A stretch of 64,000 nt of DNA. It comes from an uncultured Sphingomonadaceae bacterium. Its GTDB lineage: Bacteria > Pseudomonadota > Alphaproteobacteria > Sphingomonadales > Sphingomonadaceae. Shown in pieces: positions 8,280 through 16,588 of the stretch. The stretch spans positions 62,001 to 126,000 of the forward strand of contig CANLCX010000002.1 of the NCBI GenBank assembly GCA_947489315.1, written 5' to 3'. The position numbers and the translations under genes were made by a program. Within the stretch, counting starts at the first letter, position 1. Each line of letters starts with the position of its first letter. Under the pieces are notes generated by a model that saw nothing but the letters and a program-made list of their open reading frames with translations, searched no databases and was not told the origin of the DNA.

Positions 8280-9515
8280 TCAACTGACAAATATTTCCTT
8301 CGCCGGTCCCTGCCCTAGGAAGTTTGCGGGACTGGCCGTTGCGCCATAGGCACCAGCGCAGAATATAGCGACAATATCTCCAACCTGCGCTGCCGGCATT
8401 TGTGCACTATCGCTAAGCAGATCGAGCGGTGTGCAGAGACACCCTACAATAGACACGACCTCATTGGAGGGCTTGTCATATTGGGTTGCGATCGCTGCGG
8501 GATAGTTCCGGCGAATGACGGTTCCGAAATTGCCACTGGCGGCAAGTTGATGATGCAGCCCGCCATCGGTAATCAGAAATGTCTCGCCTTGGCTTTCTTT
8601 GCGATCAACGATTTGCGTCAGATAAACCCCCGCTTCCCCGACTAGGTAGCGCCCGAGCTCTAGGGCGAATTGGGTTCCCGACAATATCGCTGGCAGATCG
8701 GACAACTGCTGGTTCAGAGCAGCACCAATTTCCCCGATGTCCAAAGCTTCGTCCTTGGGAAAATAGGGTATGCCAAAGCCGCCGCCCAGATTGACATGCT
8801 CTGGACCATGACCGATTTCTTCGGCCAGTCGAGCGGCCAGCGCAATAGTCTGCGCTTGAGTTTCGATAATGGCATCTGCTTTCAGAGCCTGCGAACCTGC
8901 GAAAATATGAAAGCCCCGCCAATGCGCTCCGGCTGCCAGAATTTTATGCACGGTTGGCGCTACAAGGCCGACATCCATGCCAAATTGCTTGGCCCCTCCA
9001 CCCATTTTCATGCCGGAGCCTTTAAGATCAAAGTCGGGATTCACCCGAACGGCGAGCCGGGGCTGCAGCCCTTTCTTTGCGCCAATCGCTAACGCGCGGT
9101 CGCACTCGGTGGGAGATTCGATGTTGATCGTGATGCCGGCCTTGATGGCTGCAAGCAATTCATCATCGCGCTTACCGGGACCAGCAAAGCTAATTTTCTT
9201 GTCGGCCGCTCCAGCTTTCAACGCCATCACCAATTCACCGCCTGAGGCAATATCAATCCCGTCAACAAGCCCGACCATATGCGAAAGTACCGGCGCATAG
9301 GGATTGGCTTTCATAGCATAGTGAATATGCAATTGTTCCGGCATTGCAGCCCGCAACGCGCCAATACGCGAGCTTAACAAGCGTTTGGAATAAACAAATA
9401 AGGGCGAACCATGTTCGGCGACCAAAGCGCTAACTTTCGCGCCGCTAATCGCTAGCTCTCCGTCTAGGCTGTCATAGCCGCTGGGTATCGGACCGATAGG
9501 TTTGACTCTGCTCAT
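8280..9515 (-). CDS. PLP-dependent decarboxylase, exosortase A system-associated
   Basis: A 411-residue fold-type III PLP enzyme (Orn/DAP/Arg decarboxylase 2 family), matching TIGR03099. The lysine that should bind PLP is K69 in HYAMKANP. The phosphate-binding glycine loop is NLGGGFG and the C-terminal active-site face is represented by ITDGGLHHQL and CTPLDLL. By family it would decarboxylate a diamino or amino acid, but the XrtA-linked clade has no proven substrate. Its start overlaps the acyl-CoA ligase stop by four bases, and together with the ACP on the other strand this suggests that the ligase activates an acid that is later processed here or loaded on the carrier (inference). Confidence 0.92.
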   Translation of the reverse strand: MSRVKPIGPIPSGYDSLDGELAISGAKVSALVAEHGSPLFVYSKRLLSSRIGALRAAMPEQLHIHYAMKANPYAPVLSHMVGLVDGIDIASGGELVMALKAGAADKKISFAGPGKRDDELLAAIKAGITINIESPTECDRALAIGAKKGLQPRLAVRVNPDFDLKGSGMKMGGGAKQFGMDVGLVAPTVHKILAAGAHWRGFHIFAGSQALKADAIIETQAQTIALAARLAEEIGHGPEHVNLGGGFGIPYFPKDEALDIGEIGAALNQQLSDLPAILSGTQFALELGRYLVGEAGVYLTQIVDRKESQGETFLITDGGLHHQLAASGNFGTVIRRNYPAAIATQYDKPSNEVVSIVGCLCTPLDLLSDSAQMPAAQVGDIVAIFCAGAYGATASPANFLGQGPAKEIFVS

Positions 9516-11053
9516 AGTTTTTCATTCTTTGCCAAAGCGTTACGATCTATCTTACCATTGGGGTTCTTAGGAAACTCTTGGAGTATAATAATATCGCGAG
9601 GGTACATAAAATTGGGTAAATTCCGCTTGAGAAATTTGCGCAATTCCTTCTCAACATCCTGATGTTCCTGAACTTCTGTCGGTCGAACATAAAGACAAAT
9701 CGCGTGCCCTAACCGCTCATCAACCACCCCGACAGCCACAGCTTCCGCAACAATCCCTGATTCCACAGCAACTTCTTCAACTTCTGTGGGACTAATCCGA
9801 TTGCCGGAACTCTTGATCATATTGTCGGTCCGCCCGACAAAATAGAGCAAGCCATCTTCATCCCGACGAACCGTATCTCCCGACCAAACCGCTATCCCCC
9901 CATATTTTGATGCCGAGGGCGCTGGTTTAAAGCGCTCGGCAGTCCGTTCTTCATCTTGCCAATAGCCCTGGGCTGCCAACGGTCCGGCATGAACCAATTC
10001 GCCCTCTTCGCCGACAGCGGCAATTTGGCCGTCTGAGCCCACCACCATGATTTCAGCAAAGGGAATCGCGGTTCCCATGCTCGTCGGATTATCGTCAATC
10101 AACGCGGGATCAAGATAGGTAGAACGAAAGGCCTCGGTCAGGCCATACATGGCGTATATATCTGTCTGATCACCAAAAATGAACCGCAACTGCTTCACCA
10201 AAGGTGGCGTCAAAGCCCCGCCGCTATTGGTTAGTCGCCGCATCGATGTAGTCGCTTCCTCAGGCCAATCCTGATCCACCAATTGCACCCAAAGCGGCGG
10301 TACAGCAGCCAAAGTCGTTATCTGTTCACGAGCACATGCCTTGATCACATCACGTGGTGTCAGATAGTCCAGCGGATAGGCGCAACCGCCAGCATACCAG
10401 GTCGAAAGCAACTGATTCTGCCCATAATCAAAACTGAGCGGAAGAACGCATAACGTGCGGTCATGCTTCTCCAGCTTCAAATATTGCGCAACACTAATCG
10501 CGCCAAGGCTCAGATTAGCGTTGCTAAGCATAACTCCCTTGGGCCGTCCGGTTGATCCGCTCGTATATAAGATCGCCGCCAAGGCATCGGAGTTCTCAGA
10601 AATCTCGCTAGGGTCCAAAGGACCGTCGATCTGCTCCAGGTCGCTGGATGCGGCGGCATCGTCCCAAATCACGCAAGCCTCATCCAGAGGCGTATCTGCC
10701 AATGACTTTATGCGTCCGGCGTTGGTAATGAGAAGTTTGGCATCACTATCAGCAACAATATGATGTACTTGTGGCGGTTTTAGAACCGGATTGATCGGTA
10801 CATGGACCAATCCCGCCCGGACTGCTGCCAAAGGCATAATACAAGCCAATTCGGTCTTTGGCAGCCATGTTCCCACCCGGTCGCCCTTATCCAGGCCCTG
10901 ACCCAATAACCAACGCGCCAGCGTACCCACACGATGATTTAACATCTTGTAGCTAAGAGACCCTGAGCGCGTGACCAATGCCGTCGCCTCAGGGTTCTCA
11001 CCCATGGCAAGACGATCCAAAGGGAATGCCGCGTTTGTGAATTGAGTGTTCAA
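9512..11053 (-). CDS. Acyl-CoA ligase (AMP-forming), exosortase A system-associated
   Basis: A 513-residue ANL-superfamily adenylating enzyme of the TIGR03098 type. The AMP-binding P-loop is YTSGSTGRPKG near residue 165, the A5-type motif is YGLTE near 300, the hinge-region motif GRTDNMIKSSGNRISP lies near 400, and the catalytic lysine motif PNGKIDR is close to the C terminus. The start appears to be TTG at 11053, because the next Met would cut into the conserved N-terminal segment. It activates a carboxylic acid as the adenylate, for CoA or for the acyl carrier protein encoded at 12171. It is divergently transcribed from the acetyltransferase gene with only 32 bases between them. Confidence 0.92.
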   Translation of the reverse strand: MNTQFTNAAFPLDRLAMGENPEATALVTRSGSLSYKMLNHRVGTLARWLLGQGLDKGDRVGTWLPKTELACIMPLAAVRAGLVHVPINPVLKPPQVHHIVADSDAKLLITNAGRIKSLADTPLDEACVIWDDAAASSDLEQIDGPLDPSEISENSDALAAILYTSGSTGRPKGVMLSNANLSLGAISVAQYLKLEKHDRTLCVLPLSFDYGQNQLLSTWYAGGCAYPLDYLTPRDVIKACAREQITTLAAVPPLWVQLVDQDWPEEATTSMRRLTNSGGALTPPLVKQLRFIFGDQTDIYAMYGLTEAFRSTYLDPALIDDNPTSMGTAIPFAEIMVVGSDGQIAAVGEEGELVHAGPLAAQGYWQDEERTAERFKPAPSASKYGGIAVWSGDTVRRDEDGLLYFVGRTDNMIKSSGNRISPTEVEEVAVESGIVAEAVAVGVVDERLGHAICLYVRPTEVQEHQDVEKELRKFLKRNLPNFMYPRDIIILQEFPKNPNGKIDRNALAKNEKL

Positions 11054-11085
11054 ATGCTTGAGCCTATGGGAAAAAGTACAAAATT

Positions 11086-12126
11086 GTGACAGACATGACG
11101 GTAACGATGAACAGTGAATATCACGATAATTTCCAGTCGGCGCAAGCCGTGGCTGGCGAAAAACTTGGCCGGACCGGTCAAAAGTCTCTGTTTGACCGGC
11201 TGGACTGGTTGAAACAGCTGCATGAACTTTGCCTCCCGGGTAACCAACCGCTTATTGTTCAAAGCGCTGAAAATGACGCGCAAGCTTGGTTGTTCCTTAT
11301 GAAACAGGGATTGGGCCACTATAGCGCCCTCGCCAACTGGTATAATTTTACCTATCGACCGATTTTCGCTGATGAATATGATGAAGTCACCAAATTGGCT
11401 CTCCTTGCCAGCGTGGCCAAAAAACTCACTTCTCAATGCCATCGCATAGAAATTTCTCCGGTTCCGGAAGAAGACAATGCGGCAAGCCTGACCGAACGAG
11501 CCTTTGAGCAAGCCGGTTGGGTCGTTTTCAAGTCGAAGGCGGATGACAATCATATCCTTTCCGTCAACGGTCGCACATTTGACCAATATTGGGCTACACG
11601 GCCGGGACAATTGCGCAATACTGTCCGCCGCAAAGCCAAGAAAAATATCGTTTCCATCCGGATTGAGAGCGAGTTTTCCGAAGAGCATTGGGCAGATTAT
11701 TGCGACGTTTACAGCAAAAGCTGGAAACCCGAGGAAGGCAATCCGGATTTTCTGAGAAACATCGCAAAACAGGAAGCCAGCGCCGGATGTTTGCGCCTCG
11801 GTCTCGCCTATATTGATGGCGTTCCGGTAGCCGCACAATTCTGGACGGTAGAAAATGGCGACGCGCTGATTCACAAGCTGGCCCATGTTGAAGATGCGAC
11901 CAAATCATCACCAGGCACATTGCTTTCGGTTGCCATGTTTCAGCATGCCATCGATGTCGACGGTGTTAAGCTGATTGATTTTGGCACCGGCAATGATCCC
12001 TATAAACGTGAATGGATGGAAGATGTTCGCACCAGATATCGTCTGGACATGTTTTGGCCCAACAACCCCCTTTCATGGCTATCTATTCTGCGGTACCAGA
12101 TGTCAGCCCTTGTAGGAAAGCGTTGA
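11086..12126 (+). CDS. GNAT/CelD-like acyltransferase (BioF2-like), XrtA locus
   Basis: A 346-residue protein with the C-terminal GNAT fold of CelD/FemAB-like enzymes (Acetyltransf_6). Visible landmarks are RPGQLRNTVRRKAKK near residue 170, the acceptor-side segment GVPVAAQFW, and LIDFGTGNDPYKREW near the end. It has no signal peptide and is presumably cytoplasmic. It likely transfers an acyl group to a small molecule or sugar, and the nearby ACP and acyl ligase are plausible donors (inference). The start is uncertain: GTG 11086, ATG 11095 and ATG 11107 are all possible and none has a strong ribosome site. It leads the rightward XrtA unit. Confidence 0.75.
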   Translation: MTDMTVTMNSEYHDNFQSAQAVAGEKLGRTGQKSLFDRLDWLKQLHELCLPGNQPLIVQSAENDAQAWLFLMKQGLGHYSALANWYNFTYRPIFADEYDEVTKLALLASVAKKLTSQCHRIEISPVPEEDNAASLTERAFEQAGWVVFKSKADDNHILSVNGRTFDQYWATRPGQLRNTVRRKAKKNIVSIRIESEFSEEHWADYCDVYSKSWKPEEGNPDFLRNIAKQEASAGCLRLGLAYIDGVPVAAQFWTVENGDALIHKLAHVEDATKSSPGTLLSVAMFQHAIDVDGVKLIDFGTGNDPYKREWMEDVRTRYRLDMFWPNNPLSWLSILRYQMSALVGKR

Positions 12127-12170
12127 TCGCTTTAGGGAAGCGCCGTTATCCGGGAGTCGGGGGTTAATTA

Positions 12171-12443
12171 ATGTCGGAAAATCTTGATTTGACACCAGAG
12201 GCCGCTGTGCGTGCCGTCATGCAAGACATATTAGGATTAGACGCTGATCAAGTCAGCGCGTTTACCGCAGATACCGAGCTTTTCGGAGCTTTGCCAGAGC
12301 TCGACAGCATGGCTGTTGCCGGGCTACTCACCGAACTTGAAGATCGCCTCGACATCATGATCGAGGATGATGAGGTCGACGGGGAACTGTTCGAGACTTT
12401 CGGCAATCTCGTTGCCTTTGCTGAGATGAAAGCAGCTGAGTGA
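12171..12443 (+). CDS. Acyl carrier protein of the XrtA-linked module
   Basis: A 90-residue acidic four-helix carrier protein. The phosphopantetheine attachment serine is S46 in LDSMAVAG, the expected DSM/DSL motif at the start of helix II. It is distinct from the fatty-acid ACP, since it is longer, more acidic and sits among exosortase-associated genes. It ends in the four-base overlap GTGA with the hydrolase 2 gene, so it is translated with the two hydrolases. It probably carries the acyl intermediate activated by the AMP-forming ligase (9512-11053), but the chain it carries cannot be read from sequence. Confidence 0.9.
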   Translation: MSENLDLTPEAAVRAVMQDILGLDADQVSAFTADTELFGALPELDSMAVAGLLTELEDRLDIMIEDDEVDGELFETFGNLVAFAEMKAAE

Positions 12444-13150
12444 GCGCAGCGCTCGAATATGCGCGTTACGAGTTTGAGGGAAATGACGAGCTTTGCCTGA
12501 AGGCGGGTTCTCACCATCCCAAAAATATTCTTCTGATCCCTCCCCTATTCGATGAAATGAACCGGATGCGGCGGATGCTGCTCGACGTGATGCGGCTACT
12601 CGACGCTAAGGGCATTGGCAGCGCCTTACCGGATCTTCCCGGCACTAACGAAAGCCTTTTTCCGCAGGAACACGCCAGCCTCACGATATGGCGGCAAGCC
12701 CTTCTTGCCTGCAGCGCCCAACTGCCACTACCGCTATATGTCGCTTCCTTCCGTGGAGGATGTCTCATCGATGACTTTACCGAGGATGCAAGGCAATGGC
12801 GGTTCTCCGCAGTCAAAGGCCAAATGCTGCTGAGAACCATGATGCGCACGCGCATTGCCTCCGATAAAGAGGCGGGGCTATCAACCAACATGGCGCAATT
12901 GAGCGCAGAGGCCGGCCAAGGCCAGGTCAATTTGGCGGGTAACAGCATTGGGTCTGCTCTGTTTTCGCAGCTGGAAGAGGCGGTCGCTTCGCCATCACCC
13001 GATGTACGAGCAACCCAATTGGAGAGCAGCACCCGAGCCGCTGATACAAAACTGCCCGGTTCCGCGCTTTGGTTACGGGCAGAACCTGACGATGACCTGT
13101 TGCTCTCGGCTGCCATTGCCGATGATCTAGCCTCTTGGGTTTCAGCATGA
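12440..13150 (+). CDS. Hydrolase 2, exosortase A system-associated (alpha/beta fold)
   Basis: A 236-residue alpha/beta-hydrolase-like protein of the TIGR03101 type, starting with GTG inside the ACP stop (GTGA). The opening strand region reads NILLIPPLFDEMNRMRR, typical of the family, and DLPGTNES follows. The nucleophile elbow position reads ASFRGG with no serine or cysteine in the GxSxG place, so classical hydrolase chemistry is doubtful. It is followed by hydrolase 1 with an ATGA overlap. With the ACP and ligase it belongs to the XrtA-linked acyl module, where it could be an acyltransferase-like or structural partner (inference). Confidence 0.82.
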   Translation: MSAALEYARYEFEGNDELCLKAGSHHPKNILLIPPLFDEMNRMRRMLLDVMRLLDAKGIGSALPDLPGTNESLFPQEHASLTIWRQALLACSAQLPLPLYVASFRGGCLIDDFTEDARQWRFSAVKGQMLLRTMMRTRIASDKEAGLSTNMAQLSAEAGQGQVNLAGNSIGSALFSQLEEAVASPSPDVRATQLESSTRAADTKLPGSALWLRAEPDDDLLLSAAIADDLASWVSA

Positions 13151-13968
13151 CGCGGTCCTTTCATCCCTTTGAATGCGAAGAACAGATGCTCGCTGGCACG
13201 CTTGATGAAGGCCCCTTGACGACCGGTCTGCTCATCGTCAGCGGCGGCAATGAAATCCGCTCTGGGGCGCATGCCGGCATGGCTAAATTGGCCCGAAATA
13301 TTGCGGAGCGCGGCTATCCGGTCTTCCGTTATGACCGCCGGGGTGTCGGGGATAGCACTGGCGCCAATCAGGGGTTTCTGGAAACACAGGCCGATATTGG
13401 CTCCGCCATTGAACAGTTTCATGACATCAACCCTCAAATCCAGAAAATCGTCGCCTTTGGCAATTGCGATGCAGCGACTGCCTTGGCGTTGTTCGGTGCG
13501 GACATAGCCATGGATATGTGCGTACTGGCCAATCCTTGGGTTATTGAAGCCGCCGATATATCGCCCGAAGGCCCGACCGCTCCACCACCATCGGCGATAC
13601 GGTCGCGCTATTGGGAGCGCCTGAAGAATCCAAGGTCGATTATCGATCTATTTACCGGTAAAATAGACCTAAGAAAACTTGCTAAAGGCCTTAAGCAAGC
13701 GACTCAAAAACAAGAGAATACAGCCCTATCAATCCGGCTCAGCGATGGTCTGATCCGATTGGGCGTTCCTACCCGCATATTGCTCGCAAACCGCGATACG
13801 ACGGCTCGTGCTTTCCTCGCGGCATGGAACAGCAAAGGCTTCAAGGCGGTCAGAGCATTGCCGAACATCTCAACCGAAACACTGGACAGTGCATCACACA
13901 GCTTTGCCGATGACAATTCCAAGCTATGGTTAGAAAACCAGCTTTTGGAAGCCCTCGAAAACGCCTGA
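13147..13968 (+). CDS. Hydrolase 1, exosortase A system-associated (alpha/beta fold)
   Basis: A 273-residue alpha/beta hydrolase of the TIGR03100 type. The oxyanion region is LLIVSGGNEIRSGAHAG, followed by VFRYDRRGVGDS. The nucleophile elbow is GNCDAA, so cysteine replaces the usual serine, a feature of this subgroup. Aspartate and histidine candidates follow near LLANRDTTA and DSASHSFAD. The start is ATG 13147 in the ATGA overlap with hydrolase 2. An upstream TTG at 13135 has less support. It probably releases or transfers a thioester-bound acyl group from the ACP (inference). It converges on trxB with 14 bases between stops. Confidence 0.86.
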   Translation: MTRSFHPFECEEQMLAGTLDEGPLTTGLLIVSGGNEIRSGAHAGMAKLARNIAERGYPVFRYDRRGVGDSTGANQGFLETQADIGSAIEQFHDINPQIQKIVAFGNCDAATALALFGADIAMDMCVLANPWVIEAADISPEGPTAPPPSAIRSRYWERLKNPRSIIDLFTGKIDLRKLAKGLKQATQKQENTALSIRLSDGLIRLGVPTRILLANRDTTARAFLAAWNSKGFKAVRALPNISTETLDSASHSFADDNSKLWLENQLLEALENA

Positions 13969-13982
13969 CTTATTGGCCGGAC

Positions 13983-14948
13983 CTATTCAGCCGCCAAAAG
14001 CTCAAACTCTTCTTCCGCCAAGAAACGCTCCGCATCCAAAGCCGCCATACAACCGGTTCCTGCAGCGGTCACAGCCTGCCGATAGACATGATCCATCACA
14101 TCACCACAAGCAAACAGGCCCGGAATCTTAGTCTTCGGCGTACCCGGCTCAACTTCAATATAGCCGCCGTCGATCAGATCGAGATGTTCTGCAAATATCT
14201 CCGTCGCCGGCGCATGACCAATGGCCACAAAAGCGCCCTCGGTCTCCATATGGCTTTGTTCGCCTGTCTGCGTATCAATCAGATCCACGCCAACGAGACC
14301 CGCGGGATCACCACCGCTGACAAATTTCTCGACTGTCTTGTTCCACAGCACGGTGATTTTCGGGTTGGCAAATAGCCGATCCTGCAAAATCTTCTCCGAC
14401 CGTAGGCTGTCGCGGCGATGGATCAGCGTCACGTCATCGCTGTGATTGGTCATGTAGAGCGCTTCTTCAACCGCGGTATTGCCGCCGCCGATAACAACCA
14501 CTTTTTTGCCGCGATAGAAAAAGCCATCGCACGTTGCACAGGCCGAAACGCCCTTGCCACCAAGCTCTTCTTCACCCGGAACACCTAACCATTTGGCTTG
14601 CGCGCCGGTTGCGATCACCAGCGTATCGCCTTCATAAACCGTCCCGCTATCCCCGGTCATCCGGAAAGGGCGCTGCGATATATCGACATCAACAATGATA
14701 TCGAACATCGTCCGCGTACCGACTTTATCCGCCTGCGCCTGCATTTCTTCCATCAGCCACGGGCCTTGGACCACATCGCGGAAGCCGGGATAATTCTCCA
14801 CATCCGTTGTAATGGTCAGCTGACCACCTGGCTGCAGGCCCTGAACCACAATCGGTTCCAACCCCGCGCGTGCGCCATAAATAGCGGCGCTCAGCCCAGC
14901 AGGGCCAGAGCCCAAGATCAGCATTTTGGTACGATGTGTTTCGGTCAT
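13983..14948 (-). CDS. trxB: Thioredoxin-disulfide reductase
   Basis: A 321-residue flavoprotein that passes electrons from NADPH to thioredoxin in the cytoplasm. The FAD site is GSGPAGLSAAIYGARAG near residue 12, the redox-active CATC (in VSACATCDGFF) lies near 140, the NADPH motif is GGGNTAVEEA near 160, and the second FAD motif is GLFACGDVMD near 285. Length and motif order are standard for bacterial TrxB. It faces the XrtA unit tail to tail and has an unusually repeat-rich stretch upstream of its start. Confidence 0.97.
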   Translation of the reverse strand: MTETHRTKMLILGSGPAGLSAAIYGARAGLEPIVVQGLQPGGQLTITTDVENYPGFRDVVQGPWLMEEMQAQADKVGTRTMFDIIVDVDISQRPFRMTGDSGTVYEGDTLVIATGAQAKWLGVPGEEELGGKGVSACATCDGFFYRGKKVVVIGGGNTAVEEALYMTNHSDDVTLIHRRDSLRSEKILQDRLFANPKITVLWNKTVEKFVSGGDPAGLVGVDLIDTQTGEQSHMETEGAFVAIGHAPATEIFAEHLDLIDGGYIEVEPGTPKTKIPGLFACGDVMDHVYRQAVTAAGTGCMAALDAERFLAEEEFELLAAE

Positions 14949-15071
14949 TTTTCTATCCTAGATTCGCGAGATTCGTTTGTTGCTCCCACATAAGGATGCA
15001 AGGCGGCACTCGGCAAGTGGGGATGCGAGAAGAATCGCTGTTGGCGGAGATGTTTTTTGTTTGTGTGGGGG

Positions 15072-15297
15072 TTGTTTATTTTACCTCAGGCGCCGGGCGG
15101 CGACGTCCGTCGCCTTGGCTATCGCGCCATAAGGCGCGGCGGCCAGTCGGCCTTGCCGCCGCGGTGCGTCGGTTTGGTGCCAAACTTGAGAGCATCGTCC
15201 GAGCGGAGCGAGGCAAGCGCGACCGCGCGCCCGAGCTTATGCGAGGAAAGCCAAGCGGGCGGATGCCCGCGCCCGGCACTTGAGGTCTAATAAACAA
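15072..15297. repeat. 226-bp element with terminal inverted repeats (MITE-like)
   Basis: The left end (15072-15099) and the right end (15270-15297) are inverted copies that match at 24 of 28 positions. Both begin TTGTTTATT and run into CCGGGCG. The interior is very GC-rich and holds several small palindromes such as GCGCCATAAGGCGC. It has no convincing gene, although open frames cross it. The architecture is that of a miniature inverted-repeat element or a long structured intergenic repeat. I saw no clear target-site duplication. It lies in the 545-base gap between trxB and the HTH gene. Confidence 0.6.
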
Positions 15298-15324
15298 TCA
15301 CCTCCCCATAGCTCACACACCCCC

Positions 15325-15400
15325 GTGCTCCGCACTTGATGCGGAGCCAGGGTAGACGGGCGTGACAGCCATCCTGGGCTCCGCATCAAGTGCGGAGCAC
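15325..15400. repeat. REP-like inverted repeat pair
   Basis: Two inverted copies of a roughly 28-base unit, 15325-15352 and 15373-15400, match at about 26 positions around a 20-base spacer. Each copy is itself palindromic (CTCCGCA, 5-base loop, TGCGGAG). The sequence could form either two small hairpins or one long cruciform. Elements of this sort are dispersed in alphaproteobacterial genomes. Just beyond, CCAAAGTTCACAC occurs twice (15431-15443 and 15478-15490), the second copy ending four bases from the stop of the next gene. Confidence 0.7.
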
Positions 15401-15493
15401 CAACCGCTAGCTTTGCCTGCTTGTCTCTTCCCAAAGTTCACACCATTCTCACACCATCATTTCTCCATCTAACCCCTCCAAAGTTCACACAAA

Positions 15494-16246
15494 TCACACA
15501 GGCTCGGGCAGCTCATCAAACAGCCCGCTGCGCTTAAGCAAACCGCTGCGATCCGCGCGTTCCCATTGAAGTTCATCCCACTCTTCCCGCTCGGCAATAT
15601 CGAGATCAGAGACATTAATATCCTCCGGTGCCATGGCCATGATCCGCTCGCGTTCCGCGTGGAAACTGATAGCGGCTAGCAAATCGCTATCGGACCGCTG
15701 ATCTATAGGCACGCTCGCGGTTCGACCCGAACCATCAATCTCTTCGACCAGCTCCGCGCAATCACTGCCCTGTCCGATGCCTTCGAGCAGCGCATCAAAA
15801 TGCTCCGCCGCTGCCCGCGCCGGATGGCCTTTCATGTCCAAGCCATCCGCCATCTTGTCGAGCCGCGCCAAGGCTGCCAGAAACAGCGGCGCACTCCAGC
15901 GTTCCCGTGTTCCCACTTCCTCTCCCTGATGCCAAACCGCCTCGCTCCAGCCATTAAGCCCCTTATCGAGCAACTTATCCTGAAAAATATCCCGCGCATG
16001 GATGAGCGCCGCATCCCACGCCCGGGCAAAGGCCCGTCCATCGGGCCGCCGCCGCAGCTTGTAAGCGCTTTCGCGAGACAATCCCGCATAGGTCGCCGCC
16101 GCCCGCACGTTACCGGTGCGCGCCAAGGCTTCGAGGAACGTCACCTGCTTGTCCGGCGACCAGCCATCATGGCGCTCCTTGGGGTGCGCTAAATCAGCGG
16201 TTGCAGGGATTTCAGTAAATTGGGCTTGTGTAGGTTGGTCGGTCAT
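15494..16246 (-). CDS. Hypothetical protein with terminase-small-subunit-like helix-turn-helix
   Basis: A 250-residue protein with a putative DNA-binding helix-turn-helix near residues 30-65 (GNVRAAATYAGLSRESAYKL). This is a widespread sphingomonad family of unknown function, sometimes loosely labelled as a transcriptional regulator. The motif resembles phage terminase small subunits, but no phage genes are nearby. The C-terminal part is acidic and helical with no known domain. The ATG at 16246 was chosen because AAAGGA lies seven bases before it, although the frame is open to 16366. It is a single gene between repeat-rich gaps. Confidence 0.7.
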   Translation of the reverse strand: MTDQPTQAQFTEIPATADLAHPKERHDGWSPDKQVTFLEALARTGNVRAAATYAGLSRESAYKLRRRPDGRAFARAWDAALIHARDIFQDKLLDKGLNGWSEAVWHQGEEVGTRERWSAPLFLAALARLDKMADGLDMKGHPARAAAEHFDALLEGIGQGSDCAELVEEIDGSGRTASVPIDQRSDSDLLAAISFHAERERIMAMAPEDINVSDLDIAEREEWDELQWERADRSGLLKRSGLFDELPEPV

Positions 16247-16342
16247 ATGCATTTCCTTTGTAGAGGGAGAAATGCACTGATATAACCTATTTGGTACTTT
16301 GTAGGAAAGAGGGGATATCGGTGCGCGCCGAATACCTAGTGA

Positions 16343-16362
16343 CCGCTTTATCCCGAAAGCGG
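16343..16362. repeat. REP-like hairpin (GCGGACATT family), copy 1
   Basis: CCGCTTT and AAAGCGG pair around a six-base loop and are followed by ACATTAG. Related copies occur at 17455-17479, 17501-17517 and 18828-18852. It lies in the 342-base gap between the HTH gene and the PEP-CTERM gene. I see no gene in that gap and no recognisable sigma-54 site. Confidence 0.65.
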
Positions 16363-16588
16363 ACATTAGCCCGCACTTTCAAGAGTGACCGGAGATGGGG
16401 TGAAAGCTACCTTTCTCCAACTCGTTCGTTTGCAGGGCACGCGAACAGGATTCTCCAAGGGGCCGATGTGGGATATCGCGTAATAGCTGGTCCGATATGG
16501 GACAAGCTGCAACTCATGACATTAAGATCTTGCTCCTAACATGAATGGGCTGTTAGGCTTAATGCGTTCGGCATTCTAAAGGGGGAAA

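Noticed and set aside
11050-11886. A 278-codon open frame on the minus strand across the acetyltransferase gene
   Set aside because: It lies opposite a well-supported plus-strand gene with recognisable GNAT motifs; the translated product has no domain and ordinary antisense composition.
12511-13437. A 308-codon minus-strand open frame across the two hydrolase genes
   Set aside because: Shadow of hydrolase 2 and hydrolase 1; Ser/Arg/Ala-rich product typical of antisense reading, no ribosome site.
15057-15290. Small open frames over the GC-rich element
   Set aside because: They cross the inverted repeats in both directions with no ribosome site and Arg/Pro/Gly-rich products, as expected from palindromic DNA.
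15494-16246. Phage terminase small subunit
   Set aside because: The HTH looks similar, but no large terminase, portal or other phage gene is near; the family is common as a stand-alone chromosomal gene.
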